This document shows, in pieces, positions 52,982 to 62,204 of a stretch of DNA of 64,000 nt. The first letter of the stretch is position 1. Every line of letters starts with the position of its first letter. The translations under genes and the position numbers were made by a program. The stretch covers positions 1-64,000 of the forward strand of contig JAICSH010000004.1 of assembly GCA_025936995.1 (NCBI GenBank), read 5' to 3'. The notes below the pieces were generated by a model. It worked only from the letters and a program-made list of their open reading frames with translations, was not told the DNA's origin and did no database searches. The stretch is from Thermoleophilia bacterium (GTDB taxonomy: Bacteria; Actinomycetota; Thermoleophilia; Gaiellales; Gaiellaceae).

Positions 52982-53839
52982 GTGCGGGTCTTCCACCGCA
53001 AGCGCTGGCTGACGCCGTACCTGCTCCTCGCCCCGGGGATGCTTTGGCTGGCCCTGTTCTTCCTGGTCCCGCTCGGCTTCCTCTTCTACCAGTCGCTGGA
53101 GTCGGGGAACATCGACTTCGGCTACGCCTTCACCTGGGCGTGGGGCAACTACTCGAGCGCGATCAGGAGCTACCGGGGGCAGTTCGAGCGCTCGTTCGAG
53201 TATGCAGGCATCGCGACGGTGGTCGCGTTCCTCGTCAGCTATCCGGTCGCCTACTGGATCGCGTTCCGCGGCGGGCGGTGGAAGAACCTGCTCCTCCTCT
53301 TCATCGTGGCGCCGTTCTTCGTCACGTACCTGATCCGGACGCTCGCCTGGGAGACGATCCTCTCCGACAACGGGTTCGTGGTCCGGATCCTCCACGACAT
53401 CGGCGTTCTCAGCCCGGGCGGGCGTCTGCTCGCGACCGGAACCGCCGTGGTGGCGGGCATCACCTACAACTTCCTCCCCTTCATGGCGCTGCCGCTCTAC
53501 GTCTCGCTGGAGCAGATCGACCAGCGGCTGATCGAGGCTGCGGAGGATCTCTATGCCAGCAGGTGGGCGGCGTTCATACGCGTGACGTTCCCGCTCTCGC
53601 TCCCCGGGGTGGTCGCGGGAACGCTGCTGACGTTCATCCCGGCGGCGGGTGACTTCATCAACGCCGAGCTGCTCGGCTCGCCGACGAACCACATGATCGG
53701 CAACGTGATCGAGTCGAAGTACAAGGAACTGCTCGACTACCCGGCGGCCGCCTCGATGTCGTTCATCCTCATGGCGATCATCCTGGCGATGATCCTCCTC
53801 TACGCCCGCGCGGTCGGGACGGAGCAGCTCACCGGATGA
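52982..53839 (+). CDS. ABC permease, PotB-like
   Basis: A 285-residue six-TM permease. It starts KRWLTPYLLLAPGMLWLALF. The EAA loop is EAAEDLYASRWAAFIRVTFP, which docks the ATPase, followed by LPGVVAGTLLTFIPAAGDFI. GTG52982. It is coupled to the second permease by ATGA. Confidence 0.93.
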   Translation: MRVFHRKRWLTPYLLLAPGMLWLALFFLVPLGFLFYQSLESGNIDFGYAFTWAWGNYSSAIRSYRGQFERSFEYAGIATVVAFLVSYPVAYWIAFRGGRWKNLLLLFIVAPFFVTYLIRTLAWETILSDNGFVVRILHDIGVLSPGGRLLATGTAVVAGITYNFLPFMALPLYVSLEQIDQRLIEAAEDLYASRWAAFIRVTFPLSLPGVVAGTLLTFIPAAGDFINAELLGSPTNHMIGNVIESKYKELLDYPAAASMSFILMAIILAMILLYARAVGTEQLTG

Positions 53840-54684
53840 CCTCGGTGGCGGTTCCGCTACGCAGTCGGCGCGGCACGCTCGCCGCCGCGGTCGCGTTCGC
53901 GCGACGGCACGTGCTGACGGTCTACTCGCTTCTCTTCTTCGCGTACCTGATGCTGCCCATCGGGGTCGTGATCGCGTTCTCCTTCAACGATCCGAAGGGG
54001 CGCTTCAACTACACGTGGCAGGGCTTCACCTGGAAGAACTGGGAGCAGTGGAATGCGATCCCGGACCTGCAGAGCGCGATCCAGCTCTCGCTCCTGATCG
54101 CGCTGATCGCGAGCATCGTCGCCACGCTGCTCGGCACGCTCGTCGCGCTCGCGCTCGTCCGCTACGGCTTCCGCGGCCGGGCGGCGACGAACCTGCTCGT
54201 CTTCCTACCGCTCTCGACGCCCGAGATCGTGCTCGGCGCGTCGCTCCTCACCCTGTTCCTGAACCTGACGAGCGTCCTCCCGATCGGGTTCTGGACGATC
54301 CTCATCGCCCACATCATGTTCTGCATCAGCTTCGCGGTCGTGACCGTGAAGGCGCGCCTGATCGGGTTCGACCGCCACCTCGAGGAGGCGGCGATGGACC
54401 TCGGGGCGAACGAGCTCACGACCTTCACGAAGGTCACGCTGCCGTTGATCGCGCCGGCGATCCTCGCCGCGCTGCTCCTCTGCTTCGCCATCTCGATCGA
54501 CGACTTCGTCGTGACGTACTTCAACGCGGGCAACCGGGTCACGTTCCCGATCTTCGTCTGGGGCGCGGCCCGCGTCGCGACGCCGCCGCAGATCAACGTG
54601 ATCGGGACGGCGATCTTCGTCGTCGCCGTCACGCTCATGCTCGCGAACGTCGTCTTCCAGAACCGGCGCGCGAAGCAGGCCTGA
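53836..54684 (+). CDS. ABC permease, PotC-like
   Basis: A 282-residue six-TM permease. EAA loop EEAAMDLGANELTTFTKVTL, then PLIAPAILAALLLCFAISID with DDFVVTYFNAG, a PotC hallmark. It pairs with the PotB-like subunit. The stop and next start overlap by one base (TGATG). Confidence 0.93.
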   Translation: MTSVAVPLRSRRGTLAAAVAFARRHVLTVYSLLFFAYLMLPIGVVIAFSFNDPKGRFNYTWQGFTWKNWEQWNAIPDLQSAIQLSLLIALIASIVATLLGTLVALALVRYGFRGRAATNLLVFLPLSTPEIVLGASLLTLFLNLTSVLPIGFWTILIAHIMFCISFAVVTVKARLIGFDRHLEEAAMDLGANELTTFTKVTLPLIAPAILAALLLCFAISIDDFVVTYFNAGNRVTFPIFVWGAARVATPPQINVIGTAIFVVAVTLMLANVVFQNRRAKQA

Positions 54685-56105
54685 TGGCCGGCGCATCGGT
54701 CGATCCGCGGCTGCCGTCGTGGTGGCTCGAGGACGCGCTGGCGCGCGAAGGGGATCCGGCGCCGGCGGCTGCGCTCGCCGGCGACGCGACGGCTGACGTC
54801 GCGATCGTCGGCGGCGGCTACACGGGCCTGTGGACGGCGCTCGCGCTCCGCGAGCGGTCGCCCGAGCTCCGCATCACGGTGCTCGAGGCGGAGATCTGCG
54901 GGCACGGGCCGAGCGGGCGCAACGGTGGCTTCGTCCACGGCTACTGGGCGTCGCTCGCGTCGGTCGTCGCGGTGCTCGGCGAGGAGCGCGCACTCGAGCT
55001 CGCCGTCGCGGGCGAGCGAATCATCCCCGGCATCCGCGCCTGGGCCGAGTCTCGGCGGGAGGACGTGTGGCTGCGCGAGGCCGGGATGCTCGAGGTGTCG
55101 GCGGCGCCCGCGCAGGACGCCGGCGTCGAGAAGGGCGTGGCCGCCGCCGCTCGGCTCGGACGCTCCGACCAGGCGGTCCCGCTCACGCCGGAGGAGGTGG
55201 CACAGCGCGTCTCCTCGCCGGTCTTCCGGAACGGCATCTTCTATCCGGAATGCGCGACCGTCCACCCGGGCCTCCTCGTGCGGGCGCTGCGGCGCGCAGC
55301 GCTCGACGCGGGGGTGACCCTCCACGAACGGACCCCGGTGAGAGGCGTGCGCGCCGGCTCGCCGAACGAGCTGGCGACTCCGGGGGGAACCCTCCGCGCG
55401 CCGGAGGTGGTGCTCGCGACCAATGCCGCGCTGACGGGCTGGTCGCCGGCCTCTCGCAACCTGACGAACTTCGGCTCCTACGTCGTGCTCACCGAGCCCG
55501 CGCCCGAGGCGCTTGTGGAGATCGGCTGGACCGGGGGCGAGGCGATCGTGGACGGCCGTATGTTCCTCCACTACTTCCGGACGACGAACGACGGACGGGT
55601 GCTCATGGGGAGCGGCAGCGGGCCCATCGGCCTCGGTGGGCGCATCGACGATCGCTTCTCGCGCGACGTTCCGACGGCCGCGCGCGCGGAGGCGGGCCTG
55701 CGGCGCCTGCTGCCCGGCCTCGCCGGTGTTCGCGTCGAGCGCGCCTGGGGCGGTCCGATCGACGTCTCGGCGGACCACCTGCCGTTCTTCCGCACGAAGG
55801 CCGGGACGCGGATCCACTTCGGCGCCGGCTACTCCGGGCACGGCGTCGGGCCGAGCTGGCTCGGCGGGCAGACGCTCGCATCGCTCGCGCTGGGCTCCGA
55901 CGACGAGTGGACGCGCCTGCCGCTGGCGGCGCGAGCCGTGCCGCGCCTGCCGCGGGAGCCGTTCCGCCGGGTCGGCGGCGGGCTCGTGCGCTGGGCGATC
56001 ATGGCCTGCGAGGCGGCCGAGGAGGAGGGCCGGCGCGCCCCGCTCGCCGCGCGGGCGGGCGCCGCGCTGCCGCGGCTGCTCGGGATGGAGCTCGGTACGC
56101 GCTGA
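54684..56105 (+). CDS. FAD-dependent amine/amino-acid oxidoreductase (PuuB/DadA-like)
   Basis: A 473-residue DAO-fold flavoprotein. The dinucleotide motif VAIVGGGYTGLWTALAL is at about 34-50, then EICGHGPSGRNGGF (the FAD-contacting motif of gamma-glutamylputrescine oxidase-like enzymes), and a C-terminal FGAGYSGHGVGPSWLGG. It probably oxidises a polyamine or its gamma-glutamyl or amino-acid product, completing the import-transaminate-oxidise set. It starts at the TGATG overlap. Confidence 0.9.
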   Translation: MAGASVDPRLPSWWLEDALAREGDPAPAAALAGDATADVAIVGGGYTGLWTALALRERSPELRITVLEAEICGHGPSGRNGGFVHGYWASLASVVAVLGEERALELAVAGERIIPGIRAWAESRREDVWLREAGMLEVSAAPAQDAGVEKGVAAAARLGRSDQAVPLTPEEVAQRVSSPVFRNGIFYPECATVHPGLLVRALRRAALDAGVTLHERTPVRGVRAGSPNELATPGGTLRAPEVVLATNAALTGWSPASRNLTNFGSYVVLTEPAPEALVEIGWTGGEAIVDGRMFLHYFRTTNDGRVLMGSGSGPIGLGGRIDDRFSRDVPTAARAEAGLRRLLPGLAGVRVERAWGGPIDVSADHLPFFRTKAGTRIHFGAGYSGHGVGPSWLGGQTLASLALGSDDEWTRLPLAARAVPRLPREPFRRVGGGLVRWAIMACEAAEEEGRRAPLAARAGAALPRLLGMELGTR

Positions 56106-56119
56106 GCCGCGCGGCCCGG

Positions 56120-57544
56120 CTACTGGGTCGACGCGAAGGTCGAGGCGGACCGGCGGGCGACGCCGCTGCGAAGCGCAGCCCCGGCGACTGCTGCGGCAAC
56201 CGCCGGCGCGATCGCCCGGTTGAAGACGCTCGGGACGATGTAGTCCGCCGAGAGCTCGTCGGCTCCGATCGAGCCGGCGATCGCCTCCGCGGCCGCAAGC
56301 TCCATCGCGGAGTCGATCGTCCTCGCGCGGATGTCGAGCGCGCCGCGGAAGACGCCGGGAAACGCGAGCACGTTGTTGATCTGGTTCGGGTAGTCGCTCC
56401 GGCCCGTCGCGATGACGGCGGCGTGCCCTTCGATCTCCTCCGGCACGACTTCCGGGCTCGGGTTCGCGAGCGCGAAGACGACTGCATCCGGAGCCATCGT
56501 GCGGACGCCGTCCGCGCTGATCGCGCCCGTCACCGAGAGGCCGATGAACACGTCCGCGCCCTCGAGGATCTCGTCCGCGCTGCCGCGGAGGTTCTCGGGA
56601 TTGGTCTCCTCCGCGTACTGCTGCTTCGTCTCGCTCAGGCCGGCACGGCCGCGGTAGATCGCTCCGCCCTCGTCGCAGCCGACGATCCACGTCGCGCCCG
56701 CGGACTGCAGGATCCGCGTGACCGCGATACCCGCGGCGCCGACGCCCGTGGTCACGATGCGGACGCCGGACAGGTCCTTGCCGACGACGCGCAACGCATT
56801 GAGCACCGCGGCGAGGACGACGATCGCCGTCCCGTGCTGGTCGTCGTGGAAGACCGGGATAGCGAGCCGCTCCCGAAGCCTGCGCTCGACCTCGAAGCAG
56901 CGGGGCGCCGAGATGTCCTCGAGGTTGATGCCGGCGAACCCCGGCGCGATCGCCTCGACGGTACGGACGATCTCGTCCGGATCCTTCGTCGCCAGGCAGA
57001 TGGGGAAGGCGTCGATGTCCGCGAACTCCTTGAAGAGCACGGCCTTGCCCTCCATCACCGGCAGCGCGGCTTCGGGGCCGATGTCGCCGAGGCCCAGGAC
57101 GGCGCTTCCGTCGGTCACCACCGCCACGGTGTTGCGCTTCATGGTGAGGTTCCAGACGTTGTCGGGGTCGTCGGCGATCGCGCGCGAGACGCGGGCGACT
57201 CCCGGCGTGTAGACCATCGAGAGATCTTCCCGCGTCTTCAGCGGCAGGCGCGGCTGCACCTCGAGCTTGCCGCCGAGGTGCGCGAGGAAGACGCGGTCGG
57301 AGACGTTGACCACCTCGACGCCCTCGCGCGACCGGACGGCGGCGACGATCGCCGCGAGGTGCTGCTCGTCGTCGGCCAGGACGTTGACGTCGCGGATCTT
57401 CGTGGAGCCCTCGACCCGGACGAGGTCGATCGCGCCGAGCAGCCCTCCTGCTTCGCCGATAGCGGAGGCGAGCTGCGCGAATGCGCCGGGCGTGTTCTCG
57501 ATGCGCACGCGGATGGCCGCGCTGAAGGAGGCGGACGGATGCAT
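56120..57544 (-). CDS. NAD(P)-dependent malic enzyme with N-terminal ACT domain
   Basis: A 474-residue protein. An ACT domain (about 8-80: IRVRIENTPGAFAQLASAIG) precedes a bacterial malic enzyme core with VYTPGVARVSRAIADD, KGKAV-like EGKAVLFKEFADIDAFPI, metal-binding NLEDISAP and FHDDQHGTA, and the nucleotide fold TTGVGAAGIA. It makes pyruvate and CO2 from malate; the ACT domain suggests amino-acid or metabolite control. ATG57544 is chosen; an upstream ATG57580 would add 12 residues. Confidence 0.92.
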   Translation of the reverse strand: MHPSASFSAAIRVRIENTPGAFAQLASAIGEAGGLLGAIDLVRVEGSTKIRDVNVLADDEQHLAAIVAAVRSREGVEVVNVSDRVFLAHLGGKLEVQPRLPLKTREDLSMVYTPGVARVSRAIADDPDNVWNLTMKRNTVAVVTDGSAVLGLGDIGPEAALPVMEGKAVLFKEFADIDAFPICLATKDPDEIVRTVEAIAPGFAGINLEDISAPRCFEVERRLRERLAIPVFHDDQHGTAIVVLAAVLNALRVVGKDLSGVRIVTTGVGAAGIAVTRILQSAGATWIVGCDEGGAIYRGRAGLSETKQQYAEETNPENLRGSADEILEGADVFIGLSVTGAISADGVRTMAPDAVVFALANPSPEVVPEEIEGHAAVIATGRSDYPNQINNVLAFPGVFRGALDIRARTIDSAMELAAAEAIAGSIGADELSADYIVPSVFNRAIAPAVAAAVAGAALRSGVARRSASTFASTQ

Positions 57545-57590
57545 CGACCCAAGCTTTCCGGTTTGTTTCCGTCGCCGCATCCGCAGTGAT

Positions 57591-57596
57591 TACGCT
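57591..57596 (+). promoter_or_regulatory. Putative leaderless -10 (TACGCT)
   Basis: TACGCT is followed by 7 nt and GTG57604. This spacing argues for GTG57604 over the upstream ATT/ATG-like frame as the HMG-CoA lyase start. Confidence 0.5.
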
Positions 57597-57603
57597 CGCG
57601 ACG

Positions 57604-58479
57604 GTGGAAATCTGCGTATGCGACGTCGGGCCGCGCGACGGCCTCCAGAACGAGCCGGACGTGCTCGCGCCCGAAACGCGGGCCGAGCTCGTCGACCGTC
57701 TCGCTGCCGCCGGGCTGCGCCGGATCGAGGCCGTGAGCTTCGTCCGCGACGACCGCGTCCCGCAGATGGCCGGCGCCGAGGAGGTCGTAGCGGGCGTGAG
57801 CCGGCGCGAGGGTGTCGAGCTGTCCGGCCTCGTCCTCAACGAGCGCGGGTGGGAGCGCTTCGCGGCGGCTCCGCTCGATCGCGTGAACGTGACCTTCGCG
57901 GCCACCGAGGCCTTCAACCTTCAGAACGGGAACGCGACACTCGCCGAGGCGGTCGAGCGCGCGGAGGCGATTCTCTCCGCCGCGGGGGAGACGCCGGCGA
58001 CGGTGACGATCTCCTGCTCGTTCGGGTGCCCGTTCGAGGGCCGTGTCGACCCGGGCGCCGTCGCCGAGCTCGCAGCCCCGTTCGTGAGGCGGGCCGAGGT
58101 CGTCCTCGCGGACACGATCGGTGTCGCGACGCCGTCGGCGGTGCGCGCGCTCGTGCAGCGGACGCGGGCGCAGGGCTTCCACGGCCACAACACGCGCAAC
58201 ACCGGGTATGCGAACTGCCTGGCAGCGCTCGAGGGAGGTGCGAGTGTCCTCGACGCCTCGGTCGGCGGTCTCGGCGGCTGTCCGTTCTCGCCGCGCGCGA
58301 CGGGCAACGTCGCGACGGAGGACCTCGTCTACCTGCTCGAGGGCGAGGGCGTGCCGACGGGCGTCGACCCGGACGCCCTCGTCGGCGTAGCGCAGTGGCT
58401 GGAAGGCGTCCTGGGCCGACCGCTCGAGGGCTACCTCCACCGCGCAGCCCCCTGGCCCACTCGGACCGGTCCAACCTAG
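57604..58479 (+). CDS. Hydroxymethylglutaryl-CoA lyase
   Basis: A 291-residue TIM-barrel lyase. The N-terminal EICVCDVGPRDGLQNEP has the metal Asp and catalytic Arg. The HGHNT-like FHGHNTRNTGYANCLAALE and the signature GGLGGCPFSPRATGNVATED carry the His ligands and catalytic Cys. It splits HMG-CoA into acetyl-CoA and acetoacetate in leucine breakdown. GTG57604 is chosen by motif start and the -10 spacing. Its TAG stop lies in a palindromic inverted repeat. Confidence 0.93.
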   Translation: MEICVCDVGPRDGLQNEPDVLAPETRAELVDRLAAAGLRRIEAVSFVRDDRVPQMAGAEEVVAGVSRREGVELSGLVLNERGWERFAAAPLDRVNVTFAATEAFNLQNGNATLAEAVERAEAILSAAGETPATVTISCSFGCPFEGRVDPGAVAELAAPFVRRAEVVLADTIGVATPSAVRALVQRTRAQGFHGHNTRNTGYANCLAALEGGASVLDASVGGLGGCPFSPRATGNVATEDLVYLLEGEGVPTGVDPDALVGVAQWLEGVLGRPLEGYLHRAAPWPTRTGPT

Positions 58480-58574
58480 TAACAAACTGTTACTAGGTGC
58501 GCCGGAAGGCTGTTTCGGAAGCGGCGGGACACGTCCGTTCGGGGCACTGTCGAGGTTAGTAACAGTTTGTTACT
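58475..58574. mobile_element. Miniature element with 18-bp terminal inverted repeats
   Basis: 58478-58495 and 58557-58574 are exact 18-bp reverse complements, and each is itself nearly palindromic (AGTAACA-n-TGTTACT). The left copy extends to a 10-bp perfect stem (58475-58484/58488-58497). The 61-bp interior holds GGGACACGTCCG, the motif of the REP-like palindromes elsewhere. It supplies the stop codons of both flanking convergent genes (TAG58477, TAA on the minus strand 58572). It may be a mobile mini-element or a bidirectional terminator. Confidence 0.6.
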
Positions 58575-59763
58575 TGGGATTCGCCGTTCGGACGATGCGG
58601 GCCGACACGAGTGCGGCGATGTCCTCCGGCGAATGGCCGAGCTCGGTGAGGATCTCCTCCGTGTGCTTGCCCAGCGCGGGGGGTGGCGCGTGGTGGCGCA
58701 CCCGGTCTCCGTCGGCCGTAAGCGGCGCAGCGACCGTGACGAGGTCTCCGAGCGACTGGAGGATCCCGAGCGCCTCGGTCTGCGGATGTCGGGCCGCTTC
58801 GCCCACGTCGTACACCGGCGACGCGGGCACGCCCGCGGCGACGAGCGCCTCGAGCAGCTCCGTCGAGCCCCTCTCCCGGGTTCGCTGCTCGACGAGCGCG
58901 ACCAGCTCCGCGCGGTTCGAGACGCGGTCGGGATTCGTGACGAAGCGCGGGTCGCCGGCAAGCTCTGGCACGCCGAGCACGCTGCAGAACGCTGCGAAGA
59001 GCTTGTCGTTTCCCGCGACGATCATGAGCTCGCCGTCGCGGGTCGGGAACACCTGGTACGGCGCGATCTGAGGGAAGCCGCTCCCCTCGCGGCCGGGAAC
59101 GAAGCCGGCGCCGAGGTAGCCGACGAGCTGGAACGCAACGAGTGAGAGCGCGGTCTCGTACAGCGAGAGCTCGAGCGTGCGGCCGACGCCGGTGCGCTCC
59201 CGCTCGTACAGCGCGGCGAGGACTCCGAGAGCCGCCCAGACACCGGTGCCGAGGTCGATCAGGGACACGCCTACGCGCGCGGGCGGCCCGCCCGCCTCGC
59301 CGGTGACGCTCATGATCCCCGACGCTGCCTGCAGCAGCGGGTCGTAGCCTGGCCGGTCGCTCAACGGGCCGTGCGTGCCGAACGCGCCGATCGAGCAGTG
59401 GACGAGCCGCGGATTGCGGACCCGGAGCGCGGCGGCGTCGAGCCCGTGCCGCTCCGCTGCTCCCGGCCGCAGGCTCTGGAGGAACACGTCTGCGCGATCG
59501 ACGAGCTGCAGGACGATCCCCCGGCCGCGCTCGTCCCCGAGGTCGACCGCGAGCGAGCGCTTCCCGGCGTTCGCCGAGAGGAACATCGCGCCCTCGCCGT
59601 CGAGAAACGGCGGGCCCCACGCGCGGGAGTGATCGCCCGCGAGCGGCTCGACCTTGACGACGTCGGCGCCGAGCGCGGCGAGCAGTTGGGTCGCTGTCGG
59701 CCCCGCAATGGAGGCCGTAACGTCGACGACGCGGGTGCCGGCGAGCGGGCGCAGCGCGGTCAT
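58570..59763 (-). CDS. Class III (CaiB/BaiF-type) CoA-transferase
   Basis: A 397-residue family III CoA-transferase. It starts [20 protein letters not shown], has [19 protein letters not shown], and [20 protein letters not shown] with the catalytic Asp in the YD motif region. It moves CoA between carboxylic acids. Beside HMG-CoA lyase it may serve acyl-CoA degradation. ATG59763 overlaps, as ATGA, the stop of a 24-codon GNAT relic. Confidence 0.9.
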   Translation of the reverse strand: MTALRPLAGTRVVDVTASIAGPTATQLLAALGADVVKVEPLAGDHSRAWGPPFLDGEGAMFLSANAGKRSLAVDLGDERGRGIVLQLVDRADVFLQSLRPGAAERHGLDAAALRVRNPRLVHCSIGAFGTHGPLSDRPGYDPLLQAASGIMSVTGEAGGPPARVGVSLIDLGTGVWAALGVLAALYERERTGVGRTLELSLYETALSLVAFQLVGYLGAGFVPGREGSGFPQIAPYQVFPTRDGELMIVAGNDKLFAAFCSVLGVPELAGDPRFVTNPDRVSNRAELVALVEQRTRERGSTELLEALVAAGVPASPVYDVGEAARHPQTEALGILQSLGDLVTVAAPLTADGDRVRHHAPPPALGKHTEEILTELGHSPEDIAALVSARIVRTANPK

Positions 59764-59834
59764 CGCTCGAGCGCGTAGAGCCGCGTGGGCTTGCTTCGAA
59801 CCTTCCGCAGGAGGAGACGCTCGGTCTCGATCAC
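59760..59834 (-). pseudogene. 24-codon relic of a GNAT gene
   Basis: The frame [20 protein letters not shown] ends LER. The first 11 residues match the starts of the two GNATs just upstream, after which the sequence is unrelated. GTG59834 overlaps the stop of the upstream GNAT (GTGA) and its TGA overlaps the CoA-transferase ATG (ATGA). It looks like a third GNAT copy deleted to its first codons while the coupling was kept. Confidence 0.65.
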
Positions 59835-60322
59835 CGCGGGTGAGTCCAGACCACGTGCGGACCGTAGTGCCGCAACTCGATCGTCTCGCCGGGCGTTGCT
59901 CCGAGCCGCCCGGCGACCCGCTGAGAGGCGACGTTTCCAGGTGCGATGAGCGAGATCACACCGGAGCGGCCGAACCAGTCACGGACGGCGACGGCCGCCT
60001 CGGTCGCGTAGCCCTTGCCCCAATGCTCGTGCGCAAGCGCCCAGGTGAGCTCCGGCTGCGCGTCCGGCGAGCTCGACCGAACCCACCGCTCGGGGTCGTA
60101 GAAGTTGAAGCCCACCCGCCCGATTCGCTCGCCGGCCGCTTCGACGATGAGCTTCCCGGCCGGATAGGTCTCCCACCCGTCCACCCACTGCCGCACGACG
60201 CCACGCGAGTCCTCGACGCCGCCGAGGAAGTCCATGACTCGAGGGTCGGCGAGAAAGGCCGGCGGATCCTCGACGTCGGCGACCGTCGGCTTCCGCAGGA
60301 GGAGGCGCTGGGTCTCGATCAC
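59831..60322 (-). CDS. GNAT acetyltransferase, paralogue 2
   Basis: A 163-residue RimJ/RimL-type GNAT. It starts [20 protein letters not shown], has the acetyl-CoA motif [19 protein letters not shown], and ends [20 protein letters not shown]. It is a clear tandem duplicate of the upstream gene, coupled by GTGA (60319-60322). Substrate unknown. Confidence 0.88.
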   Translation of the reverse strand: MIETQRLLLRKPTVADVEDPPAFLADPRVMDFLGGVEDSRGVVRQWVDGWETYPAGKLIVEAAGERIGRVGFNFYDPERWVRSSSPDAQPELTWALAHEHWGKGYATEAAVAVRDWFGRSGVISLIAPGNVASQRVAGRLGATPGETIELRHYGPHVVWTHPR

Positions 60323-60855
60323 CGCGGATGCTCCCAGACGACGTGCGGCCCGTTGTCGAAGAGCTCGATCGTCTCCCCGGGGGTCGCGCCCAGCCGCTCC
60401 GCCAGCCGCTGCGAGCGGACGTTGACCGGGGCGATGAGCGAGACCAGCCGTTCGAACGCCCGCTCGGCGTAAGCCCATTCGCGCACGGCGAGCGCCGCCT
60501 CGGTCGCGTAGCCGCGGCCCCAGTGCTCGCTCGCGAGCGCCCACCCGAGCTCGGGCTGCGCGAACTCGCCGGCGCTCGCGAACGTCGTGTGCGTCCACGC
60601 TCTCACGTCCCAGACGAGCACGCCGACGCGGCCGAGCCAGCGTCCGTCCTCGCGGCGGATCACGGAGAACGGCCCGCAGCCGTTGTCGTCCCAGCGCTCG
60701 AGCCAGCGGCGGACGACGAACTCCGGATCCGAAGCCGCTTGCGGATGGACACCCCCGATGTGCTCCATCGCGACCGGGTCGGTGATGAGGTCGAGAGCCG
60801 ACCGCGCGTCCTCGAGCAAGGGCTTCCGCAGGAGGAGCCGCTCCGTCTCGATCAT
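60319..60855 (-). CDS. GNAT acetyltransferase, paralogue 1
   Basis: A 178-residue [43 protein letters not shown], and terminal [23 protein letters not shown]60855 fits family starts and has a GGAG site 10 nt upstream; ATG60876 would add seven residues. The C-terminal 20 residues match paralogue 2 nearly exactly, showing recent duplication or conversion. Confidence 0.88.
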   Translation of the reverse strand: MIETERLLLRKPLLEDARSALDLITDPVAMEHIGGVHPQAASDPEFVVRRWLERWDDNGCGPFSVIRREDGRWLGRVGVLVWDVRAWTHTTFASAGEFAQPELGWALASEHWGRGYATEAALAVREWAYAERAFERLVSLIAPVNVRSQRLAERLGATPGETIELFDNGPHVVWEHPR

Positions 60856-60919
60856 CTCCCGCTCCGGCGCCGGCAAAGCCGCCGCCTCCGCTCACGGGTG
60901 AGCTCCGTCGAGCCTACGC

Positions 60920-61354
60920 TCACAGCGGCAGCATGATCGACCGCTCGAACTCGATCACGGTCTCGTCGCGCTGGTTGAGGCCGCGCGTGCGGACAGTGAC
61001 GATGCCGAAGCCGGGCCGCGACTGCGACTCGCGCTTCTCGAGCACCTCCGTCTCGGCCCGGATCGTGTCGCCAGCGAAAACCGGCGCCGGCAGCCGAACC
61101 TCGCGCCAGCCGAGGTTGACGCCGCGCTCCGACACGTCGGCGACGGACAGGCCCGTGACGAGGGCCAGCGTGAAGGTCGAGTCGACGAGCGGCCTCTCCC
61201 ACTCGGTCGTCGCGGCGTACTCCGCGTCGAAGTGGATCGGATTCGTGTTCAGCGTGAGGAGCGTGAACCAGACGTTGTCGGCCTCCAGTACGGTGCGCCC
61301 GAAGCGGCTCCGGTAGACGGCCCCGACCTCCAGCTCCCCGTACGTGCGACTCAC
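60920..61354 (-). CDS. MaoC-like hydratase/dehydratase
   Basis: A 144-residue hot-dog protein. It starts RTYGELEVGAVYRSRFGRTV, and N-x-x-P-I-H-F-D (TNPIHFDAEYA) carries the catalytic His/Asp of R-specific enoyl-CoA hydratases. TFTLALVTGLSV and APVFAGDTIRAETEVLEKR are typical of the family. It likely hydrates mesaconyl- or enoyl-CoA. GTG61354 lies 11 nt inside the divergent GNAT gene if that starts at 61344. Confidence 0.9.
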   Translation of the reverse strand: MSRTYGELEVGAVYRSRFGRTVLEADNVWFTLLTLNTNPIHFDAEYAATTEWERPLVDSTFTLALVTGLSVADVSERGVNLGWREVRLPAPVFAGDTIRAETEVLEKRESQSRPGFGIVTVRTRGLNQRDETVIEFERSIMLPL

Positions 61355-62195
61355 GCCCGAGATCATCGCAGCGATGCACGAGCTCGCTCTCGAGCAGCGG
61401 CGCGAGCTCGGCGTCCGCGCGCCCTGGCACGTCGGCGACGTGACCTGGGGGCTCCGCCAGCACGAAGGCCGCGAGCACGAGTGGAAGATCCGTGTCTGGA
61501 AGGACGGCGGCCGCACCGTCGCATGGTCGTGGCTGAAGGACGACCGGGCGCTGCTCGAGTTCGACGTGCGGCGCGACCGGCTCGACCTCCTCGACGAGAT
61601 CCTCGCCGACCAGGACGCGCGCACCGCGGTCGCCTTCGAGGACGACGCGGAGGTGCGGGCCGCGCTCGAGCGCAACGGCTTCACACGGCCCGGCGACGCG
61701 AAGATCAACCGCCAGGGGCCGGACATGCACTTCCTCGCGCGGGACCTTTCGGACGCGCCCGAGCCGCCGGAGCTGCCGGACGGGTTCCGCTGCCGGACGA
61801 TCGAGCCCCGTGACCTCGCGGAGCGGGTCGCGATCCACCGCGACGTCTGGGCTCCATCGCGCGTCACCGAGTCGAGCTTCGCGAACGTCCAGGCGTCCTG
61901 GCCGTACCGCGCGTCCCTCGATTGCGTCGTCGAGGCGCCGGACGGCCGCTTCGCCGCCTATTGCCTCGTCTGGCCGGACGACGAGAACCGCGTCGGCGAG
62001 CTCGAGCCGGTCGGCGTGCGAGACGAGTTCCGCCGGCGCGGGCTCGGAGCCGCCGTCTGCAAGTTCGCGCTCCGCCGCCTGCACGAGGAGGGAGGCCGGC
62101 AGGCGATCGTCTACTGCGTCACCGACGCTGCGTGCGGGCTCTACGAGTCGATCGGCTTCCGCCGGCACGCGACGCTCGTCGGCTACTCGCGCTGA
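61344..62195 (+). CDS. GNAT acetyltransferase (possible tandem fold)
   Basis: A 283-residue protein. The C-terminal GNAT domain (about 150-283) has FRRRGLGAAVCKFALRRLH and LYESIGFRRHATLVGYSR. The N-terminal half (ELALEQRRELGVRAPWHVGD, SWLKDDRALLEFDVRRDRLD) resembles a degenerate GNAT. Start GTG61344 gives MRLTPEII and overlaps the divergent MaoC-like gene start; ATG61374 is the alternative. Confidence 0.82.
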   Translation: MRLTPEIIAAMHELALEQRRELGVRAPWHVGDVTWGLRQHEGREHEWKIRVWKDGGRTVAWSWLKDDRALLEFDVRRDRLDLLDEILADQDARTAVAFEDDAEVRAALERNGFTRPGDAKINRQGPDMHFLARDLSDAPEPPELPDGFRCRTIEPRDLAERVAIHRDVWAPSRVTESSFANVQASWPYRASLDCVVEAPDGRFAAYCLVWPDDENRVGELEPVGVRDEFRRRGLGAAVCKFALRRLHEEGGRQAIVYCVTDAACGLYESIGFRRHATLVGYSR

Positions 62196-62204
62196 GCTGC
62201 CGCG

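Noticed and set aside
54162-57917. 1,251-codon minus-strand open frame across the permease, oxidase and malic-enzyme genes
   Set aside because: No family motifs and an amino-acid composition typical of GC-rich shadow frames. The real genes in other frames are all recognisable.
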